A stretch of 64,000 nt of DNA, taken from positions 124,001 to 188,000 of the forward strand of contig JAXDKG010000022.1 in assembly GCA_034667225.1 (NCBI GenBank), read 5' to 3'. The translations under genes and the position numbers were made by a program. This DNA is from DATMER01 sp034667225. Lineage in GTDB: Bacteria > Acidobacteriota > Thermoanaerobaculia > Multivoradales > UBA5704. Positions within the stretch are counted from its first letter, which is position 1. The number at the start of each line of letters is the position of its first letter. Below the pieces are notes generated by a model. The model was given only the letters and a program-made list of their open reading frames with translations. It was not told the DNA's origin and made no database searches. Of the stretch, positions 58,679 to 64,000 are shown one piece after another.

Positions 58679-59077
58679 TCAGGCGGCCAGGCGGCCTTGC
58701 AGGTACTGGACGATATCCCGGGTCGAGGTGCCCGGCAGGAAGATCGCGTCGATCCCCGCGGTCTTGAGCCCAGCCATGTCCTGCTCGGGGATGATCCCGC
58801 CGGCGAAAACCAGGATGTCGCCGGCCCCCTGCTCCTTGAGCAGCCGGGTGATTTCGGGCAGCAGCACGTTGTGGGCGCCGGAGAGGATCGACAGCCCCAC
58901 CGCGTCCACGTCTTCCTGGACCGCGGCGGCCGCGATCTGCTCCGGCGTCTGGCGCAGGCCGGTGTAGATCACCTCATAGCCTGCGTCGCGCAGCGCCCGC
59001 GCCACCACCTTGGCCCCCCGGTCATGGCCGTCCAGCCCCGGCTTGGCAATCAGGATGCGAAACCGTCTCTCGCTCAT
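58679..59077 (-). CDS. Methylmalonyl-CoA mutase, cobalamin-binding subunit
   Basis: The 132-residue protein is a B12-binding domain with the DGHDRG motif (AKPGLDGHDRGAKVVARAL) that supplies the lower axial His ligand to cobalt, followed by the SILSGAHN and FAGGIIPEQD motifs. It functions with the separate large subunit encoded 570 bp upstream in the same direction, together converting succinyl-CoA and methylmalonyl-CoA. A small DinB gene lies between them. Confidence 0.95.
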   Translation of the reverse strand: MSERRFRILIAKPGLDGHDRGAKVVARALRDAGYEVIYTGLRQTPEQIAAAAVQEDVDAVGLSILSGAHNVLLPEITRLLKEQGAGDILVFAGGIIPEQDMAGLKTAGIDAIFLPGTSTRDIVQYLQGRLAA

Positions 59078-59135
59078 GGCGGCGGATTGTAACAGAGGCC
59101 CTCACCCCAGCCCCTCGCGCGTGCTCCGAAAAGAG

Positions 59136-59639
59136 CTACCCCGCCGCCCGCTCGTAGAAGTAGACGATCAGATCGGTCGCAGGCACCGGGTACCCCATCT
59201 GGCGCAGGAGGGAGATCACCTGTCCACGGTGATAGGTCGCGTGGTTGACCATGTGGGACACCGGATGCCAAAGGGGATGGGTGTGGCTTTCGCCCCGGGT
59301 GTTGGTCCAGGTCAGCGGCGTCGCGAGTTGCTCGTCGGTCAGGCCGGCGAGAAAGGCTTCGAGCTGAGAGGCGGTCTCTTCCCAGCCGGCAATCCAGGTC
59401 GGCAGGTCCGGAAAGTCCTGGATCGACGGCACCCGGTCCAGCGGGTTGCCCAGGAAGCGGGAGAGCCACGTCCTCTCGGAGCCCAGGATGTGCGCCAGGG
59501 TGCCCAGGATCGACTTGAAGCTCACGCCGGCATCGCGGGTGAGGTCCTCTTCGCGCACCTGGCGGACCGCCGCCAACGCGAGGCGGTCCGCCCAGAGCAT
59601 GTAGAGGAGCAGCTCGCGGGCAGTGGAGGCGGCGAGCAT
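59136..59639 (-). CDS. DinB-family metal-binding protein
   Basis: The 167-residue protein is a four-helix bundle of the DinB/YfiT type: the first metal His in ILGTLAHILGSERTWL, and the later pair in MVNHATYHRGQVISLLRQMG. Family members are metal-dependent transferases for thiol cofactors or are uncharacterised. It starts 3 bp after the stop of the methylmalonyl-CoA mutase large subunit and precedes the B12 subunit, which implies co-transcription, perhaps with a role in thiol or cofactor metabolism linked to the mutase. Confidence 0.9.
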   Translation of the reverse strand: MLAASTARELLLYMLWADRLALAAVRQVREEDLTRDAGVSFKSILGTLAHILGSERTWLSRFLGNPLDRVPSIQDFPDLPTWIAGWEETASQLEAFLAGLTDEQLATPLTWTNTRGESHTHPLWHPVSHMVNHATYHRGQVISLLRQMGYPVPATDLIVYFYERAAG

Positions 59640-59642
59640 TGG

Positions 59643-61373
<1,731 letters not shown>

Positions 61374-61450
61374 TCAGGGCTCCTTTCGGGAGGGCGCGAG
61401 TCGTCGAGCCCGCAAATTATAACCGAGCCTACTTTGGTACACTTCCCGGC

Positions 61451-62035
61451 GTGATGAAGCAGTCCCGGCCGAACGCCCAGATGGGTCCCTACACCTGGCC
61501 CGACTTCGTTGATCTCGACGAGGACGATCCGCGTGAGCTCCTGGATGGCCAGCTCGTGGAGATCGAATTGCCGACCTGGACGCACGAACGCATCGTGGCA
61601 GCCCTGATCGCCATCCTGACGCAATGGTCCTGGTGGCGCAAAGCCGGCCAGGTGCTGGCCTCCGGATACCGGCTCAGGATCGACGAACGGCGCGGCACCA
61701 TGCCGGACGTCCAGTTCTACCGCAAGGGCAATTCCCCCTCCGGCCAGGAGAAGGGGCTGGAGCGAGGACGGCCCGACCTCGTCGTCGAGGTCATCTCGCC
61801 GTCCAGCCGATCCAAGGACAGCGTCCGCAAGCTGTACGATTACGCCGCGATCGGAGTCCCGGAGTACTGGCTTCTCGATCCCGAGGCCCGCACCCTCGAG
61901 CGCCTCGTCCTGCGGGAAGGGGTCTACAGCATCGTCGAGGCTGTAGAAGGGGATGCCCTCTTTCAACCGGAAGGGTTCGATGGGCTGGAAGTCGATCTCG
62001 GGAGGCTCTGGAACGATCCGGCCGCCGGCGAATAA
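61451..62035 (+). CDS. Uma2 family PD-(D/E)xK nuclease
   Basis: The 194-residue protein has the Uma2 features YRLRIDERRGTMPDVQFYR (nuclease Asp), RPDLVVEVISPSSRSKDSVRKLYDYAAIGVPEYWLLDPEARTLE with the E-x-x motif. Uma2 proteins are small restriction-like endonucleases that are abundant in cyanobacteria, chloroflexi and some acidobacteria. The role is unknown. The start is GTG 61451 or ATG 61454. Confidence 0.9.
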   Translation: MMKQSRPNAQMGPYTWPDFVDLDEDDPRELLDGQLVEIELPTWTHERIVAALIAILTQWSWWRKAGQVLASGYRLRIDERRGTMPDVQFYRKGNSPSGQEKGLERGRPDLVVEVISPSSRSKDSVRKLYDYAAIGVPEYWLLDPEARTLERLVLREGVYSIVEAVEGDALFQPEGFDGLEVDLGRLWNDPAAGE

Positions 62036-62118
62036 AGCCCGTTCCGCTCCGGTTACACCACAAGGCTCAGGGTCCGCGGCCGCGGGCTCCTCACTCACCC
62101 CGAACAAGGAACCGATCC

Positions 62119-63261
62119 ATGACGAGACGCTCCCGTTTTCCGCAGATCCTCTCCCTGTCGTTCGCCCTGCTCCTGACCGGCCTCGTGGCCTGCGATAAGG
62201 ACACGGAGGACAGCGAGGCCGCCGAGACGACCCCGACCCAGGAGAGTACCCCGGCGGCGAGCACCGCTCCGGGGGCAGACAATTCCGCCCCGGCCCCGGG
62301 CCAGCTTGGGGCCCTTCCCGGCGCCGCTCCATCCAAGCCGGCGGATACGTCCAAGATGCCGGACGTGGTCGCCCAGATCAACGGCAGGAAGATCACCAAG
62401 GATGAGCTGCTCCTGCAGGCCAGGCAGATGCAGGCCCAGTTGGCCCAGGCCAGCCGCGGCCAGCGGGTGCCCCCGCTCGACGAGGCCTTCTACAAGCAGA
62501 TCCTCGACGGCCTGGTCGCCCAGACGCTGCTGCTCCAGGACGCCAAGGCCCAGGGAGTCGCAGTGGGCGACGAGGAGCTCAAGCCTCAGTTGGCGGCGTT
62601 GCGCGGCCGCTTCCCCGACGAGGCCACCTACAAGAAGGCCCTCGAACAGGAGGGGCTGACCGAAAAGCAGCTGCAGGAGAAGCTGCGCCAGGAGGCCGTC
62701 ATTCAGAAGTACGTCGGCACCAAGATCCTCAACGAGGCCGGGGTGACCGATCAGGCGGCCCGCGAGTTCTACGACAAGAACCTGGACAAGATGCAGCGGC
62801 CCGAGCGCGCCCACCTGCGGCACATCCTCATCCGGGTGGAGCCGACCGCCGCCGCCGCGGACAAGCAGAAAGCCAAAGACAAGGCGGAGAGTCTCCTCAA
62901 GAGGATCCAGGGCGGCGAGGACTTCGCGAAGCTCGCGGCCGAGAATTCGGACGATCCCGGTTCCAAGGTGCGCGGCGGCGATCTCTCCTGGATGGCCCGT
63001 GGCCAGACCGGCCAGGCTGGGTCCCCATTCGAGAAGGCCGCCTTCGCCCTGACCAAGCCGAACGACCTGAGCGACGTCGTGGAGACCCAGTTCGGCTATC
63101 ACATCATCCAGCTCGTCGAGCGCGAGGCCGCCAGCGCCGTCCCCTTCGAGGAGGCCAAGCCCCGCATCACGCAGATGCTCCAGCAGCGCCAGGTCGGCGA
63201 GCGCCTACAGGCCCGCGTCGCTGACCTCAAGAAGAAGGGCAAGGTCGAGACCTTCATGTAG
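62119..63261 (+). CDS. Parvulin-type peptidyl-prolyl isomerase lipoprotein (PrsA/SurA-like)
   Basis: ATG at 62119 gives 380 residues. The signal ends in a lipobox (LLLTGLVAC), so the protein is a lipoprotein. A low-complexity Thr/Ala/Pro linker (to about residue 80) leads to a SurA-N-like helical chaperone part (VVAQINGRKITKDELLLQ, VAQTLLLQDAK). The parvulin domain follows at about 235-330 (RAHLRHILIRVEPTA, LAAENSDDPGSKVRGGDLSWMARGQ, VETQFGYHIIQLVE). It probably assists folding of exported proteins. Confidence 0.93.
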   Translation: MTRRSRFPQILSLSFALLLTGLVACDKDTEDSEAAETTPTQESTPAASTAPGADNSAPAPGQLGALPGAAPSKPADTSKMPDVVAQINGRKITKDELLLQARQMQAQLAQASRGQRVPPLDEAFYKQILDGLVAQTLLLQDAKAQGVAVGDEELKPQLAALRGRFPDEATYKKALEQEGLTEKQLQEKLRQEAVIQKYVGTKILNEAGVTDQAAREFYDKNLDKMQRPERAHLRHILIRVEPTAAAADKQKAKDKAESLLKRIQGGEDFAKLAAENSDDPGSKVRGGDLSWMARGQTGQAGSPFEKAAFALTKPNDLSDVVETQFGYHIIQLVEREAASAVPFEEAKPRITQMLQQRQVGERLQARVADLKKKGKVETFM

Positions 63262-63281
63262 GTATGTGTCTTGCTTAAGAC

Positions 63282-63315
63282 TCGACCCGTTCAGGTGTAA
63301 CGACTGACGGGTCGA
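63282..63315. terminator. Hairpin after the parvulin gene
   Basis: TCGACCCGTTCAG (63282-63294) pairs with CTGACGGGTCGA (63304-63315) around a 9-nt loop with one bulged T. It lies 20 bp beyond the stop codon. No U-run follows, so it is a hairpin of unproven terminator function; it also lies just before the likely start of the epimerase gene. Confidence 0.35.
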
Positions 63316-63322
63316 AACTATC

Positions 63323-64000
63323 TTGCTGGCAGGCTCCCATCCAGACCTCTTCCGCGCAGCCGCGACCGGGCTTCAGACGATCCTCGTCACCGGAGCCACG
63401 GGATTCGCCGGCGGGCACCTGGTGCGCCGGCTCCGGCAGCTCGGGCACCGCGTCCGTGCCCTGGTCCGCCCTCACGCCAACGTGCAGCCTCTCCTTGCTC
63501 AGGGCATCGAGATCGTCGAGGGGGACCTCACCCGGGCGGCTGACGTGGACCGGGCAGCCGAGGGTGCTCGGAAAATTTTTCACGTCGCGGCCGTCTACCG
63601 CACCGCGGGTCATCCGGATGCCTACTACTACGATGTGAACGTCGGCGGCACCGAGAACATCCTGGCGGCGGCGCGCCGGCAGGGCGTCGAGCGGGTGATC
63701 CACTGCAGCACGGTCGGCGTCCATGGCGACGTGCAGGAAGTGCCCTCGACCGAGGAATCCCCGCTGAACCCGGGCGACATCTACCAGCGCACCAAGCTGG
63801 CCGGCGAGCAGGCGGCCCGGGATGCCTTTGCCAAAGGCCTGCCCGGCACCGTCGTGCGCCCGGCCGCCATCTATGGTCCGGGCGACCTGCGCCTGCTCAA
63901 GCTCTTCCGCACGATCCAGAACGGCAGCTTCCGCATGTTCGGCTCGGGCGAGACGTGTTACCACCTGGTACACGTCGATGACCTGGTCGACGGCATGCTC
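63323..64000 (+). CDS. NAD(P)-dependent sugar epimerase/reductase, partial at window end
   Basis: The open frame begins after a TGA at 63305. No ATG or GTG precedes the Rossmann motif, so the best start is TTG at 63323 (residues LLAGSHPDLF). The Rossmann motif TGATGFAGGHLVRRL follows at about residue 22, then FHVAAVYRTA, the catalytic YQRTK and VRPAAIYGPGDLRL. This is the extended SDR type, as in NDP-sugar epimerases and HpnA-like hopanoid enzymes. The 3' part lies beyond the window. Confidence 0.82.
   Translation, partial: MLAGSHPDLFRAAATGLQTILVTGATGFAGGHLVRRLRQLGHRVRALVRPHANVQPLLAQGIEIVEGDLTRAADVDRAAEGARKIFHVAAVYRTAGHPDAYYYDVNVGGTENILAAARRQGVERVIHCSTVGVHGDVQEVPSTEESPLNPGDIYQRTKLAGEQAARDAFAKGLPGTVVRPAAIYGPGDLRLLKLFRTIQNGSFRMFGSGETCYHLVHVDDLVDGML

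Noticed and set aside
61624..63261. Long forward frame preceding the parvulin gene
   Set aside because: The first part is a shifted frame of the Uma2 gene. The lipoprotein signal starts at 62119.

Overview
The window is very GC-rich and densely packed. It carries TPR-linked Ser/Thr kinase, sigma-54 activator, PATAN and roadblock response-regulator, FG-GAP and BNR propeller genes beside ordinary Gram-negative housekeeping genes. This mix fits a soil or sediment bacterium of the Acidobacteriota type. That placement is an inference from gene content; no rRNA or other decisive marker is present.

Layout. 0-3.7 kb: a BlaI/M56 regulatory pair (cut by the window edge), a HicAB toxin-antitoxin pair, and a cytochrome P450 whose 3' end looks frameshifted. 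3.7-3.95 kb: a non-coding array of 21-nt units. 4-13.1 kb: signalling genes, comprising a TPR receptor kinase, a GAF/sigma-54 activator with palindromic sites and a perfect -24/-12 promoter that reads into a short terminated transcript (candidate sRNA), a REC-PATAN-roadblock protein, a stand-alone receiver and an Hpt-REC-REC-GGDEF protein. 13.1-16.8 kb: NAD synthetase, a 5'-3' exonuclease and a duplicated NTF2-like secreted protein. 17-21.3 kb: a six-gene operon (aminotransferase, prephenate decarboxylase/dehydratase-like enzyme, SUMF1-fold protein, Mo-cofactor oxidoreductase, DUF2000, chorismate mutase) that looks like an uncharacterised prephenate-derived pathway. 21.3-26.6 kb: tRNA-Lys, purA and a hemX-hemA-hemC-hemD operon.

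26.6-45.4 kb is the accessory part. It holds a BNR propeller protein, a CHAT (caspase-like) plus metallo-beta-lactamase pair, a second 21-nt array with a different core, a GMC oxidoreductase, and a four-gene translationally coupled operon (TPR/beta-barrel lipoprotein, FecR-like, two FG-GAP proteins) with an island of lower GC. Divergent from that operon is a DUF4062-NACHT protein with about seven membrane helices. Next comes a scarred locus in which the 3' end of comEC and part of a small membrane gene are duplicated around a long inverted-repeat element.

45.4-64 kb: comEC and cell-envelope glycosylation genes, a methyltransferase, a UPF0175/DUF3368 (PIN) toxin-antitoxin pair, valS-birA-coaX, a receiver-domain protein, a split methylmalonyl-CoA mutase with a DinB gene between its subunits, a Uma2 nuclease, a parvulin lipoprotein and the start of an NAD-dependent epimerase.

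The most unusual signals are: (i) the two arrays with an exact 21-nt period, where one core (CGGAC) is invariant in 18 of 18 units at DNA rather than protein level; (ii) the prephenate-centred operon; (iii) the sigma-54 promoter/terminator pair; and (iv) the CHAT-MBL and DUF4062-NACHT-membrane genes as possible defence or conflict systems.
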